This document shows positions 55,475 through 64,000 of a DNA stretch of 64,000 bases, piece after piece (position 1 is the stretch's first letter; every line of letters begins with the position of its first letter). The DNA is from Mucilaginibacter auburnensis (lineage in GTDB: Bacteria; Bacteroidota; Bacteroidia; Sphingobacteriales; Sphingobacteriaceae): assembly GCF_002797815.1 (NCBI RefSeq), contig NZ_PGFJ01000001.1, forward strand, positions 1,054,001 through 1,118,000, in the 5' to 3' direction. The notes under the pieces were generated by a model. The model was not told the DNA's origin, ran no database searches, and saw only the letters and a program-made list of their open reading frames with translations. The position numbers and the translations under genes are program-made.

Positions 55475-55930
55475 CTATACTCCAAACTGCTGTAAATGAT
55501 GATCCAGGTGCTTGTAAAACATTACATTCCATTCCTCACTTGTCAGTTTGCCGAATGACAGAGATTCCTTCCCCTCAAAATGCTGTTTGCCCAATTGCAA
55601 AGTATAGTCAATAAAATCTAACAAACGCTTTTTTTCTGTTTCAAAATCCTTTTGTTCACTCATTAAAAATGCCTTTGCGGTTGGTAAACTCCGTTTATAT
55701 GGTTGGGGGCCAACTACCATGTCCTTAGCAAACATTTTCAGCATTAAACGCAAAAAAGCGTTAGGCCTGGGGTGCTTATTGGTATAAGCCATTTCATAAC
55801 TTACGTTAGCATGAGCGAGCATTTGGCCAACATTCATTTTGCCCCACAAAGGGGTTGACTGCGGAGTTAACTTACTAATACGCTCTTTAAGTTCGGCAAC
55901 ATCCGACGGGGTGAAAACACTTTTAATCAT
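55475..55930 (-). CDS. DUF1569 (DinB-like) protein
   Basis: A 151-residue soluble protein of the DinB/YfiT-like four-helix group. Features: LWGKMNVGQMLAHANVSYEM (28-47, first metal His in AHANVS) and a C-terminal EWNVMFYKHLDHHLQQFGV with the HxxHH pattern that supplies the other ligands. Often thiol-dependent transferases, but substrate is unknown. A perfect TATTTTTG box stands 16 nt before the ATG at 55930. It is a single gene. Confidence 0.88.
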   Translation of the reverse strand: MIKSVFTPSDVAELKERISKLTPQSTPLWGKMNVGQMLAHANVSYEMAYTNKHPRPNAFLRLMLKMFAKDMVVGPQPYKRSLPTAKAFLMSEQKDFETEKKRLLDFIDYTLQLGKQHFEGKESLSFGKLTSEEWNVMFYKHLDHHLQQFGV

Positions 55931-55946
55931 GATGGAGAGGTTTGCT

Positions 55947-55954
55947 CAAAAATA
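55947..55954 (-). promoter_or_regulatory. -7 promoter box of the DUF1569 gene
   Basis: TATTTTTG on the minus strand matches TAnnTTTG, 16 nt before the start. Confidence 0.5.
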
Positions 55955-55985
55955 CTGTTTACGCAGATAAACAACTACATTTGGT

Positions 55986-57356
55986 TTATTGATTGAGCGT
56001 ATACTCATCAAGTTTGCGGTATAAAGTTGTTAAACCTATTCCCAGTAAACGCGCAGTCTCGGTTTTATTACCGCCTGTGTATGCCAGTATTTTTTTGATG
56101 TGCTGCTTTTCAACAGTAGCCAGATCAATTGGGTTGCTATCTGTTATATCAGTATTAAATTCAGGCGGAAGAAGTGAGTTTGAAAGTGATGCGGAATCTG
56201 CAAGTATCACCACCCGCTCCATCAGGTTTTTAAGTTCGCGTATGTTGCCTTTCCATGGGTGCTGTTCAAGGGCTTCAATAAAACCTTTATCCATCTGCAT
56301 TTTTTGCACGCCCATTTTGGCCGAAAACATGGCTAAATAATGATCAGCTAATGAACGTATATCCGGTTTTCGTTCACGCAACGGAGGTAGTTGTATGTTA
56401 AATACCGAAAGCCGATAATAAAGGTCCATTCTGAATGTACCTGTTTCTGCTGCTTTTTGCAGATCACGGTTGGTAGCAGCTATGATCCTTACGTTCACCT
56501 TAGTTGTCTCGGTACTGCCAATTTTAATAAAACTTTGATTTTCGAGCAAACGCAATAATCTGGCCTGCATATCGGGCATAATTTCGCCTACTTCATCTAA
56601 AAACAGTGTACCACCGTTAGCTTCTTCAACCAAGCCTTTTTTATCTTTCAAAGCCCCGGTAAAGGCTCCGGCTTTGTAACCAAATAGTTCGCTTTCCAAC
56701 AGGTCGCCAGTAAAGCTGCTGCAATTAATAGCCACGAAAGGTTTGCCGGAACGCCCGCCTGCCTGGTGTATGGCTGATGCAAAAACCTCTTTGCCTGTTC
56801 CGGTTTCTCCTAATAACAGTACTGTGGTATCTGTACTCGCAACTTTTTTAGCCAGTGTTAAGGCATTAGTTATTGATGGCGATGTGCCAATAATGTTGTC
56901 AAACCCAACTATTGTATTGCTTTTATTTTTTAGACTTTCAGCTTCCAATTGGTGCATGGCTTTATTAAAAGCCTGACTTACCAACGGGATGATCCTGTCA
57001 TTATCATCGCCCTTGGTAATGTAGTTGAACGCGCCGTTTTGTATAGCCTGCACACCGTCGGCAATGGTGCCGTAAGCTGTCAAATTAATTACTTCAACAA
57101 AGGGCTTTATTTGTTTAATAGCTTTTACCAGTTCAACGCCGTTAGCATCCGGTAACTTCACATCGCTTATCACCAAAACCACTTGTTCCTGATGGAGTAT
57201 CCTCAAGCCTTCTTTTGCAGTATAAGCTTGCACAACCTTGTAGCCTTCCAGACTCAAGATGCGTGACAAAAGATCATTTAGCTTTTTCTCGTCATCAATA
57301 ACTAAAATTGACGCCGAAGGCGGTGTTTTGGTTCCCACTTTTTCTATCAATAACAA
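55986..57356 (-). CDS. NtrC-family sigma-54 dependent response regulator
   Basis: A 456-residue transcription activator. Receiver domain (about 15-130) with acidic pair DDE (21-23), phosphoacceptor Asp65 in ISDVKLPD and the switch Thr in NLTAYG. AAA+ domain (about 150-385): Walker A GETGTGKE (around 183), GAFTGA loop contacting sigma-54, Walker B LFLDEVGE, and arginine finger region. Fis-type helix-turn-helix (about 410-456, NKTETARLLGIGLTTLYRKL). No sensor kinase gene is adjacent, so the input signal is unknown. Confidence 0.95.
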   Translation of the reverse strand: MLLIEKVGTKTPPSASILVIDDEKKLNDLLSRILSLEGYKVVQAYTAKEGLRILHQEQVVLVISDVKLPDANGVELVKAIKQIKPFVEVINLTAYGTIADGVQAIQNGAFNYITKGDDNDRIIPLVSQAFNKAMHQLEAESLKNKSNTIVGFDNIIGTSPSITNALTLAKKVASTDTTVLLLGETGTGKEVFASAIHQAGGRSGKPFVAINCSSFTGDLLESELFGYKAGAFTGALKDKKGLVEEANGGTLFLDEVGEIMPDMQARLLRLLENQSFIKIGSTETTKVNVRIIAATNRDLQKAAETGTFRMDLYYRLSVFNIQLPPLRERKPDIRSLADHYLAMFSAKMGVQKMQMDKGFIEALEQHPWKGNIRELKNLMERVVILADSASLSNSLLPPEFNTDITDSNPIDLATVEKQHIKKILAYTGGNKTETARLLGIGLTTLYRKLDEYTLNQ

Positions 57357-57389
57357 TTTTGGAATAACAGCCGGCTTTTAATGCATCGG

Positions 57390-58622
57390 TTATCCCAGTG
57401 CAGCAGCAAAATCGGCAATCAGATCGTCTTTATCTTCAATTCCAATTGAAAGGCGGATCATATTATCTGATATACCCATTTCGGCCCTTTTCTCTTTACC
57501 TAACTCATTAAATATGGTGTGTGCAACAGGTATAGAAAGCGTGCGCGTATCACCAAGGTTACTTGATTTTACAACAAGCTGCAGCGCGTTTAAAAACGCG
57601 AAGCAATCCATACTTTCCACCAGTTCAATACTCAGTAAAGTTCCAAAACCTTTAAAAAGCTTTTTAGCTCTATTATGCTGCGAATGGTTTTCCAATCCCG
57701 GATAAAATACCTTTTTAATGTTAGGATGCGCTTCAAAGTAAGTTGCCAGTGCCATAGCATTAGCCGTTGAACGGTCCATACGCAGAGCCAGCGTCTCGGC
57801 ACCTATTGATATATAATGCGCAGCCTCAGGAGCCATAGTGCCGCCCGCATCCCGCAAGCCTTTTTTCCTGATCTGGGTGATGCCCCATTTCTTAACATCG
57901 CCTTTCTTATAAACGTCGTAAATATTAGGATAGCTGCCCCAGTCAAATAAGCCTGTATCGGTTATACAACCACCCAAAGCATTGCCATGGCCTCCTATAT
58001 TTTTGGTCAACGAGTTGGCTACCAGGCTCGCTTTAACATCAGCAGGATTAAACAGGTAAGGGGTGGTCATGGTGTTGTCTACCATATATAATATACGCTT
58101 TTGCTCGCAAAGTTTACCAATGGCTTCCAAATCTGCTATTTGAGTGGCGGGGTTGGCAATGGTTTCAACAAACACCATGCGGGTATTTGGTTTTAAAGCG
58201 CTTTCAACATTGGCAACATCTGTAGCGTCAACAAAAGTTACATCCAGGCCCATATCCATGTACGATTGGAAAACGCTGCGCGTATTGCCAAACAGGTATG
58301 AACTGGCCACAATATGATCGCCTTGTTTTATTAAAGCTAATATTGTTGATGCTATACCTGCCATGCCGGTTGCAAAACAGACGGAAGCAAAGCCTTTTTC
58401 CATTTGTGTTACCTTATACTCAAGGGCGTTAACAGTTGGGCTGCCCTGCCGGGAGTAAGCGTAACCGCTTGTTTTGTTTTGAAATACATCAACCAGATCC
58501 TGAACATCATCGTAACCAAAAGTTACTGATGTATGTATAGGTTTATGCAAAGCACCATGCTCTGGTTTTTGTAAACGGTCTGAATGGAGTAGGGTAGTAG
58601 TGAAGCCTCTTTTCGTTGTCAT
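57390..58622 (-). CDS. PLP-dependent Cys/Met metabolism enzyme (cystathionine gamma-synthase family)
   Basis: Gamma-family PLP enzyme of 410 residues from the ATG at 58622 (a GTG six codons earlier is less likely). Internal aldimine Lys207 in NSLTKNIGGHG, phosphate-binding YSRQGSPTVNALE (around 56-68), the ring-stacking Tyr region SSYLFGNT (around 108-115) and the SGxxG-like FATGMAGIA. The family includes cystathionine gamma-synthase, methionine gamma-lyase and O-acylhomoserine sulfhydrylase; this Bacteroidota group cannot be assigned further from sequence. It is 33 bp upstream of the sigma-54 regulator gene, so they may be co-transcribed. Confidence 0.9.
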   Translation of the reverse strand: MTTKRGFTTTLLHSDRLQKPEHGALHKPIHTSVTFGYDDVQDLVDVFQNKTSGYAYSRQGSPTVNALEYKVTQMEKGFASVCFATGMAGIASTILALIKQGDHIVASSYLFGNTRSVFQSYMDMGLDVTFVDATDVANVESALKPNTRMVFVETIANPATQIADLEAIGKLCEQKRILYMVDNTMTTPYLFNPADVKASLVANSLTKNIGGHGNALGGCITDTGLFDWGSYPNIYDVYKKGDVKKWGITQIRKKGLRDAGGTMAPEAAHYISIGAETLALRMDRSTANAMALATYFEAHPNIKKVFYPGLENHSQHNRAKKLFKGFGTLLSIELVESMDCFAFLNALQLVVKSSNLGDTRTLSIPVAHTIFNELGKEKRAEMGISDNMIRLSIGIEDKDDLIADFAAALG

Positions 58623-58743
58623 TATCTTATTCGTTATCACGGTATGAGAACTGCGAACTTACCAATTTTTTAAGGCAAATTTTAACGGATAGGAGGATTA
58701 GGCTTTAACCACCGAAAAATATTGATTACTGTGATGGGTTAAG

Positions 58744-58800
58744 AAAAAAGCCCGCCATAAAATTTAAAGTAGAGGTAAATTTTATGGCAGGCGTTTTTTT
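58744..58800. terminator. Bidirectional-looking terminator
   Basis: Twelve-base perfect stem CCATAAAATTTA with TAAATTTTATGG plus further pairs, with A/T runs on both sides (AAAAAAG left, GTTTTTTT right). It ends the minus-strand small membrane gene that stops at 58805. Confidence 0.88.
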
Positions 58801-58804
58801 AATT

Positions 58805-59017
58805 TTAAGACGTGTATTGGATGCCTTGGTAAAAGAATAATCCCAATGCGAATACAACGGATAAAAACAGGAAGAACTGTTTTTTATTTTCAGTACTAAT
58901 GATGTTGGGTATTTTACCCGACCCTTGCAATTTGCGATTTTGAACTGAAAAGAAATAAGACATGATGATACAAGCTACCGGAATGCAGTACATTGTAAAT
59001 AGAATAATTGTTTTCAT
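58805..59017 (-). CDS. Small two-helix membrane protein
   Basis: A 70-residue hypothetical protein: helix 1 MKTIILFTMYCIPVACIIMS (1-20), a basic middle loop (QNRKLQGSGK), and helix 2 (about 47-65). No family is recognised. It has a strong terminator directly after its stop and an A+T-rich upstream region. Its size and two-helix build recall many uncharacterised Bacteroidota envelope microproteins. Confidence 0.6.
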   Translation of the reverse strand: MKTIILFTMYCIPVACIIMSYFFSVQNRKLQGSGKIPNIISTENKKQFFLFLSVVFALGLFFYQGIQYTS

Positions 59018-59219
59018 AGCTAATATAAATTCTCATAGGTTAATAGTAGTGAAGGAATAAACCAATAGTTATTGTTTTGGTTTTAAAATATTGTAAATAC
59101 AATGTAAACAGCTTGAAATTTGGGTTAATTAAGTATGAATTACAGATCAAATTCAGTTCAAAATTTTGCGTATTTTAGTACCCATGTCTGTCTATACAAT
59201 ACCACTCAAGTACCGCAAA

Positions 59220-59630
59220 ATGGAAAACCTTCACATCGTTTTTTGGCTGTTGAAGGATATAGGTTGGTGTCTTCTTTGGAAGCCCTTAGGCATAGTGATG
59301 ATCTTTCCAACACTCATTGTAGCTATAGTTATTGCCTGGCGTACCCGGCATATGATGGCCGAACTGACCCATAACCTGGCCATTACCTTTTGGATATTTG
59401 CCAACTCATACTGGATGTTGACCGAGTTTTTAGAAGTTGATGGCAATAAGGTTTTTGGCGATATAACTTTCAGACATTTAACACTGATCCCATTTTTGTT
59501 AGGTGTGTTTAGTCTGGCCTATTATTATGCACTATGGAAGCCAAAACACCCGGATGAAGTTGAAGTTTACGATGTGGTTAATGAGATAGCTATAACCAAT
59601 CCGCCGTTAGTAATTGAAGAAGAAAAATAA
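59220..59630 (+). CDS. Four-helix hypothetical membrane protein
   Basis: A 136-residue protein with helices at about 4-16, 20-40, 53-72 and 87-107, and an acidic C-tail (IVIEEEK type). The ATG at 59220 gives MENLHIVFWLLKDIGWCLLW, which looks like the natural family start. Another in-frame ATG at 59184 lies only 5 nt after a TATTTTAG box and could be used if the message is leaderless. No known function; conserved Trp/Lys/Asp pattern WLLKDIGWCLLWKPLG. Single gene. Confidence 0.7.
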   Translation: MENLHIVFWLLKDIGWCLLWKPLGIVMIFPTLIVAIVIAWRTRHMMAELTHNLAITFWIFANSYWMLTEFLEVDGNKVFGDITFRHLTLIPFLLGVFSLAYYYALWKPKHPDEVEVYDVVNEIAITNPPLVIEEEK

Positions 59631-59686
59631 ATCGATTATGAACCGGTTTATGAAGTTTAACTCGGTGTTCATAATTCATTTATGTG

Positions 59687-61306
59687 TTAGTCACCTAAAA
59701 GAGCCTTCAGGTTTTCAAGGGTGTCGGCTTCTTCCTTAGGCTTGTCATGCCGCCAGCGCAGAATGCGCGGAAATCTCAACGCTATGCCTGATTTGTGACG
59801 CGTAGAACGATTGATACCCTCAAAGCCTATCTCGAATACCAACTCGGGTTTTACTGTGCGTACAGGGCCAAATTTTTCGAGCGTGTTGCGTTTTACAAAG
59901 TAATCAACCTTGTTTATTTCAGCGTCTGTCAGTCCGGAATACGCTTTAGCGAATGGCACTAATTTGTCGCCATCCCAAACAGCAAAAGTATAATCGGTAT
60001 ACAGGTCGGCCCTGCGGCCGTGCCCCTTTTGCGCGTAAATCATTACCGCATCAACAGATAGCGGATCTATTTTCCACTTCCACCAGTCGCCTCTTCGCCG
60101 GCCTACCTGGTAGGTGGCGCTTTTGCGCTTCAGCATAATACCTTCAGCAATTTTAGCGCGCGATTGCTCTCTTATTTTAGCCAGCTCGTCCCAACTATTG
60201 AAATCAATTAACGCGGAGATCCGGAATATCTCCGGGTGATCGGTATACCGCTGTAATCCTTCTAATAAAACACGCCGCTCACTTTGTGTTTTATACCGGA
60301 TGTCTTCTCCGTTATACTCCAGGCAATCATAAGCTATCAAAGCCACCGGACTTTCCTCCAGTATTTTCTTACTCAGATTTTTTCTGCCGATGCGCGTTTG
60401 AAGTACATTGAATGGCAACGGCAGCCCCTCACGGAAACTGAGTATCTCACCATCCAACACAGTGCCGTCAGGCAAGTCATTCAAAAAGGGATGCAACTCC
60501 GGGAATTTCTCTGTCGCCAGTTCTTCTCCACGACTCCATATAAATATCTGGCCGTCGCGCTTAATTAGCTGCGCGCGTATACCATCCCACTTCCATTCGG
60601 CCTGCCACTCTGCAGCATTGCCTAAGGTTACTTTTAACTCATCAGCCGAGCGTTGTTTATCTGACGTTTCCTGTATGGGGTAAGCCAGAAAGAAAGGGTA
60701 GGGGCGCGATATGTCATCCGATGCCCCCTCTTTTTGCGTTAGCTGTTCGTAAGAGTAGGTCTCGGGCATCCAGTTGCCCATTATGCGGTGGGTAAGCGTG
60801 GCCGCGTCCAAACCAGAAATATCTGCCAACGCCTTAATTACCAGGTTTTGCGATACACCCACCCGGAAGCTTCCGGTAAGCAACTTGTTAAAAACAAAGC
60901 GCTCCTGCGTATCTAATATTGCCCACGAGTCGGTTAGCCATAGTTTGCGTTCTTCCTCGGTTTTACTGGCTAAGCTGTTTAGTTCCGCCATCCAGTCGGT
61001 TAGGGTTTTATCAGTGCTGCTCACGGTGTCCTGAGGTAGCAAAAGCGCCATCGTTTCGGCAAGGTCGCCTACTATATGGTAACTTTCTTCAAACAACCAA
61101 ACAGGTATTCCGGTAACAGCATTAGCCCAGGTACGTATCTGTGTGGCGTTGATAACGCGCTTTGGCTTACGCCCGGTGAACAATGCCAGCATGTGCATCT
61201 TGTCAGAGTCGGGCACGCAGTTAAGGTAATCTTTCAAAACCTGCACCTTTTGGTTGGTTTTGTTGGTCTCATCTAAGGAGAGAAAGAGTTGCGCAAATGC
61301 CTTCAT
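59687..61306 (-). CDS. ATP-dependent DNA ligase (ligase-associated repair set)
   Basis: Bacterial LigB/LigC-type ATP-dependent ligase of 539 residues. DNA-binding domain (about 1-200), adenylation domain with nucleotide Lys239 in EWKWDGIRAQ (motif I), motif III-like DGEILSFREG (around 282-291), motif IV EGIMLKRKS (around 372-380) and motif V WWKWKIDPLS, then the OB domain ending TRHKSGIALRFPRILRWR. Such ligases usually sit with an exonuclease, an Lhr-type helicase and a phosphoesterase. Only the exonuclease is here, overlapping by 4 bp (ATGA), so the two are translationally coupled. Confidence 0.95.
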   Translation of the reverse strand: MKAFAQLFLSLDETNKTNQKVQVLKDYLNCVPDSDKMHMLALFTGRKPKRVINATQIRTWANAVTGIPVWLFEESYHIVGDLAETMALLLPQDTVSSTDKTLTDWMAELNSLASKTEEERKLWLTDSWAILDTQERFVFNKLLTGSFRVGVSQNLVIKALADISGLDAATLTHRIMGNWMPETYSYEQLTQKEGASDDISRPYPFFLAYPIQETSDKQRSADELKVTLGNAAEWQAEWKWDGIRAQLIKRDGQIFIWSRGEELATEKFPELHPFLNDLPDGTVLDGEILSFREGLPLPFNVLQTRIGRKNLSKKILEESPVALIAYDCLEYNGEDIRYKTQSERRVLLEGLQRYTDHPEIFRISALIDFNSWDELAKIREQSRAKIAEGIMLKRKSATYQVGRRRGDWWKWKIDPLSVDAVMIYAQKGHGRRADLYTDYTFAVWDGDKLVPFAKAYSGLTDAEINKVDYFVKRNTLEKFGPVRTVKPELVFEIGFEGINRSTRHKSGIALRFPRILRWRHDKPKEEADTLENLKALLGD

Positions 61307-62358
61307 ATGTTGGCCTCCTGTGGATTTATACCTATGGCATCTTCGCTATTGTCGGAAGGCGCAACAGCTTCATCATCGCCAAATAATGTATGCACTTCAT
61401 GCGCGTCAAAACCAATTTCTGATAAATACCTGGCGAAGGAGGCTGTATAGCCGTGGGTGAGGTAAACTTTTTCACAGCCCGTTGCATCAATAGCGCTCAC
61501 AAGGCCGTTCCAGTCGGCATGGTCTGATAATATAAAACCGCGATCGGCAGCGCGGCGGCGCTTCGCACCACGCAATGCCATCCAGCCCGAGCAATAGCCA
61601 AAACTGTAGGGCCCGAACTTTCGCATCCAAGGCGTGCCAACTGCTGATGGGGGCGCTAATATTATTCCTTTGCGGGCGTCTTCCTTTGGTGTTTCGGGTG
61701 TGATGCGGTGGGTCTCATTTAGTATGATACCGTTTCGACGCAGCGCCTCATTGGTGTTTTCTATAACGCCGTGTGTATACACCTTACCAATAGAAAGGTC
61801 AAGGTTTTGCAGAATGCGTTGGGCTTTCCCTAACGAGTAGCCTACTATTACTGTAGCTAAATTATTTGCGGCGTTGTGCCTCCACCAGTTATTCACATCC
61901 TCAAACAGTTGTTGCTGGGGCTTCCATTGAAAAACCGGCATGCCAAAGGTACATTCAGATATAAAGTGATGGCACTTTACCGGCTCGAAGGGCGCGCAAA
62001 CGCCGTCGTCTTCAGTTTTGTAGTCGCCGGATATTACCCAAACTTCTCCTTTATATTCAACCCTAATTTGTGCGGAGCCAATAACATGCCCTGCGGGATA
62101 CATGCTTATTTCCACACCGTTCATTAACACCTTCTCGCCATACTCAATGGTTTGTAAACTAATGTCGCCAAGGCGGTAGAGCAATACCTCTTTTGACAGG
62201 TGATGAGCCAGATAACGCTTGCTCCCCCAACGCGCGTGGTCGCTGTGGGCGTGGGTTATTACGGCATCATCAACGGGTTTCCAGGGGTCAATGTAAAACT
62301 TACCTTGGGGGCAATAAATGCCGTTATCAGTAAATTCTATCAACGGTTTTTTACTCAT
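61303..62358 (-). CDS. Ligase-associated metallo-beta-lactamase-fold exonuclease
   Basis: A 351-residue DNA exonuclease of the metallo-beta-lactamase/beta-CASP fold. Metal motif HAHSDHA (His36, His38, Asp40, His41); further ligands in YPAGHVIGSAQ (around 88-98) and SGDYKTEDDG (around 110-119); beta-CASP features include SDHADWNGL near 290 and LTHGYTASFA near 312. The family is known as ligase-associated DNA damage response exonuclease. First in the two-gene operon with the ATP-dependent ligase. Partner Lhr helicase and metallophosphoesterase are not visible here. Confidence 0.93.
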   Translation of the reverse strand: MSKKPLIEFTDNGIYCPQGKFYIDPWKPVDDAVITHAHSDHARWGSKRYLAHHLSKEVLLYRLGDISLQTIEYGEKVLMNGVEISMYPAGHVIGSAQIRVEYKGEVWVISGDYKTEDDGVCAPFEPVKCHHFISECTFGMPVFQWKPQQQLFEDVNNWWRHNAANNLATVIVGYSLGKAQRILQNLDLSIGKVYTHGVIENTNEALRRNGIILNETHRITPETPKEDARKGIILAPPSAVGTPWMRKFGPYSFGYCSGWMALRGAKRRRAADRGFILSDHADWNGLVSAIDATGCEKVYLTHGYTASFARYLSEIGFDAHEVHTLFGDDEAVAPSDNSEDAIGINPQEANI

Positions 62359-62466
62359 AATAAAACAACCATGTTTTAAGCAATTGGTTTCAAATGAGAG
62401 CGGGGAGTGGTAAAATTGATATAGGCGCCAATCCCCCTAAAGTGTTACTGATCAGCTATCGTTTTT

Positions 62467-62502
62467 CAAAAAAAAAGCCTTTCCCGGTTAAGGAAAGGCT
62501 TA
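62467..62502 (-). terminator. Intrinsic terminator of the S41 protease gene
   Basis: Stem AGCCTTTCC with GGAAAGGCT, loop of seven bases, and a run of nine A on the plus strand (nine T in the minus transcript), 20 bp after the stop codon. Confidence 0.9.
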
Positions 62503-62521
62503 ATATCATTATTATTTGTTT

Positions 62522-64000
62522 TTAAAAAGATGATGATGTTTTGTTAACCCTGGCAACTTTATCAGCAACACCAATATAATCAACCAAAATTTGACCTGCT
62601 TCAACTTTCAACGCATCCAGATCTTCTTTCTTTGGTTTGGCATCGCCTTTTTTCAACGCCGGGTAACCCATAGCAACACGCAGGGCATTGGTCCTGTCTA
62701 ATGATTGCTGCTCCTGCTCATCGCGTTGTGCTTTTAACTTTTGCAGGTTCAAAACTACCGTTTTTTCTGCATCGGCTTTTTTGTAATCAGCAATGTCAGC
62801 TAATATGTTTTTATACACAGCGCTGTTTTTCATGCGTGCATCATGCATTTGTTTTAACTGAGGAACCACAGTGCTAACATCACTTACCTTGTTGTACTGG
62901 CTTTTAGCAATTACATCGAATGGTAACGCTGAAGGGTCGGTGTCTTCGCCATATTTGTCAAGCGGAATAATTGAAGGAAAAGTAATATCAGGCAAAACGC
63001 CACGGTGCTGGGTTGAGCTACCGCTTATACGGTAAAACTTAGCTATGGTAAGATTGAGCTGACCGTAACCACCTTCGTTACCTGTGGTACCTGCCTTACC
63101 CGTTACAGAACGTGCCATAGAAGCAATGCGACTGCCTAATGATGAGGCTATATACCTGTCAAGATCAATTTGAGTTTGTACAGTACCTTTACCAAACGTT
63201 TGCGTGCCTACTATTACACCGCGGCCATAATCCTGAATAGCTCCGGCAAAGATCTCAGATGCTGAAGCGCTGAAGCGGTCAACCATAACGGCTAACGGTC
63301 CAGCATAGGTAATATCTGGATCTTCATCTTTATCAACTTCTATTTTATTCTCGGTATCGCGTACCTGCACAACCGGACCGGTTTTAATAAACAAGCCCGT
63401 AAGTGAAATAGCTTCGGTTAATGAGCCACCACCGTTTTGGCGAAGATCAATCACCACACCATCAACTTTTTGGGTTTGTAATGAGTCTAATATCTTTTTC
63501 ACATCGCGGGTAGTGCTTTGGTAATTGGTAGCACCTGCTTTTGCCGCGTCAAAATCAACATAAAAAGCAGGAATATTTATGATGCCAATTTTATAGCTTT
63601 TGCCGTTTTGTTGATAGGTGCGTACTTCACTTTTAGCCAACTGGTCTTTCAGAACGATCTTCTCCCTGATGATCTCCACAATTTTTGTCGGATCAGAAGC
63701 TGCTTTCCCCTGAGGCAATAACTTTAAGCGAACAAGTGTGCCTTTATCGCCTCTAATCAATTTGATAGCGTTATCTGTACGCCAGCCTACAATGTCCTGA
63801 AACTCGCCTGTTTTGCCTTGTGCCACTGCCACAATACGATCGCCCACATTAACCTGGCGACTTTTATCTGCAGGGCCGCCGGGAACCAGGCTGGCTATGC
63901 TGATGTATTCGTTTTTAGATTCAAGCGTAGCACCTATACCCTCTAATGACCGCGACATTTCCATTTTGAACTGCGCCTTGTTGAATGGGTTAAAGTAATT
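62522..64000 (-). CDS. Carboxy-terminal (tail-specific) S41 protease, N-terminus cut by window edge
   Basis: The frame is open to the last base of the window (493 codons), so the gene continues to the right; an internal Met at 63964 is not the start. Order of domains visible: end of an N-terminal region (NYFNPFNKAQFKM), PDZ (about residues 15-100, GIGATLESKNEYISIASLVP), S41 peptidase with GGGSLTEAISLTGLF, nucleophile Ser in DRFSASASEIFAGA and Lys in QTFGKGTVQ, then the DUF3340 tail (about 350-493). These Prc/Tsp enzymes are periplasmic and trim or degrade proteins by their C-termini. Confidence 0.95.
   Translation of the reverse strand, partial: NYFNPFNKAQFKMEMSRSLEGIGATLESKNEYISIASLVPGGPADKSRQVNVGDRIVAVAQGKTGEFQDIVGWRTDNAIKLIRGDKGTLVRLKLLPQGKAASDPTKIVEIIREKIVLKDQLAKSEVRTYQQNGKSYKIGIINIPAFYVDFDAAKAGATNYQSTTRDVKKILDSLQTQKVDGVVIDLRQNGGGSLTEAISLTGLFIKTGPVVQVRDTENKIEVDKDEDPDITYAGPLAVMVDRFSASASEIFAGAIQDYGRGVIVGTQTFGKGTVQTQIDLDRYIASSLGSRIASMARSVTGKAGTTGNEGGYGQLNLTIAKFYRISGSSTQHRGVLPDITFPSIIPLDKYGEDTDPSALPFDVIAKSQYNKVSDVSTVVPQLKQMHDARMKNSAVYKNILADIADYKKADAEKTVVLNLQKLKAQRDEQEQQSLDRTNALRVAMGYPALKKGDAKPKKEDLDALKVEAGQILVDYIGVADKVARVNKTSSSF

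Noticed and set aside
62400-62466. Second REP-like element (AATCCCCCTAAAG near 62433)
   Set aside because: Only a short C run without a matching inverted arm; too little to call.
1-64000. CRISPR arrays, prophage, insertion sequences or a defence island
   Set aside because: No regular spaced repeats of 25-40 bp, no Cas, integrase, transposase, restriction or retron-like proteins; genes are conserved core functions throughout.

Overview
The window looks like a core chromosomal segment of a Bacteroidota bacterium, most likely family Sphingobacteriaceae (Mucilaginibacter or Pedobacter-like). The reasons are the gene repertoire (IPExxxVDY protein, DUF2480, DUF3098, DUF3108, DUF3109, DUF6427, long-form LptF/G, RibBA fusion, Bacteroidota-type LptC lipoprotein, TamB and Omp85 relatives), moderate A+T richness, promoter boxes matching the Bacteroidota -7 consensus TAnnTTTG, and near absence of Shine-Dalgarno sequences. 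I see no transposase, integrase, phage gene, CRISPR array, toxin-antitoxin pair or recognisable defence island. About 58 protein genes and one tRNA are supported; two protein genes run off the window ends.

Layout. 0-7 kb: partial exported NTF2-like protein, cysS, then a minus-strand operon mutL, two rhomboid proteases, EEP-family membrane phosphatase. 7-12 kb: a 10-bp tandem repeat patch, tex, a small hydrophilic protein, then ftsX, DUF3098 and uppP. 12-18 kb: a probable small RNA, TolC plus efflux adaptor, a NodB deacetylase, a frameshifted fatty acid desaturase coupled to a two-helix microprotein, tsaD. 18-28 kb: tamB-like giant, ribBA, GT39 glycosyltransferase, LptF/G permease, START-like protein, tRNA-Met, SPW-repeat protein. 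28-42 kb, all plus strand: a 37-residue membrane microprotein, LpxH-like phosphatase, glycosyltransferase, DUF6427, purQ, coaX, outer-membrane porin, lptC, periplasmic PPIase, DUF2480, DUF3108, DUF3109, gmd, RemB/Wzi-like outer-membrane protein. 42-49 kb: yicC-gmk-nadD, an exported carboxypeptidase-regulatory-domain protein, acpP-fabF-rnc, the IPExxxVDY gene and pyk. 50-64 kb: short Omp85 barrel, HAD phosphatase, miaE, dxs, scpA, DUF1569, sigma-54 activator, PLP gamma-family enzyme, two small membrane proteins, ATP-dependent ligase plus exonuclease, and a truncated S41 tail-specific protease.

How the genes fit together. The strongest theme is envelope building: undecaprenyl phosphate recycling (uppP), divisome control (ftsX), LPS synthesis and export (LpxH-like, LptC, LptF/G, GT39), outer-membrane protein handling (tamB-like, Omp85-like, PPIase, porin) and surface glycan or motility (gmd, RemB/Wzi-like). 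The rest is housekeeping: translation (cysS, tsaD, miaE, tRNA-Met, rnc, yicC), DNA maintenance (mutL, ligase/exonuclease, scpA), fatty acids (acpP, fabF, desaturase), nucleotides and cofactors (purQ, gmk, ribBA, coaX, nadD, dxs) and central metabolism (pyk).

I did not find a convincing new multi-gene system. The points that most deserve a second look are small: a putative sRNA, a 10-bp helical-period repeat, promoter boxes placed 3-7 nt before start codons (leaderless mRNAs), a cysteine-containing short ORF with a strong Shine-Dalgarno sequence, palindromic simple-word spacers, and a guanylate kinase gene whose stop codon lies in a REP-like hairpin.
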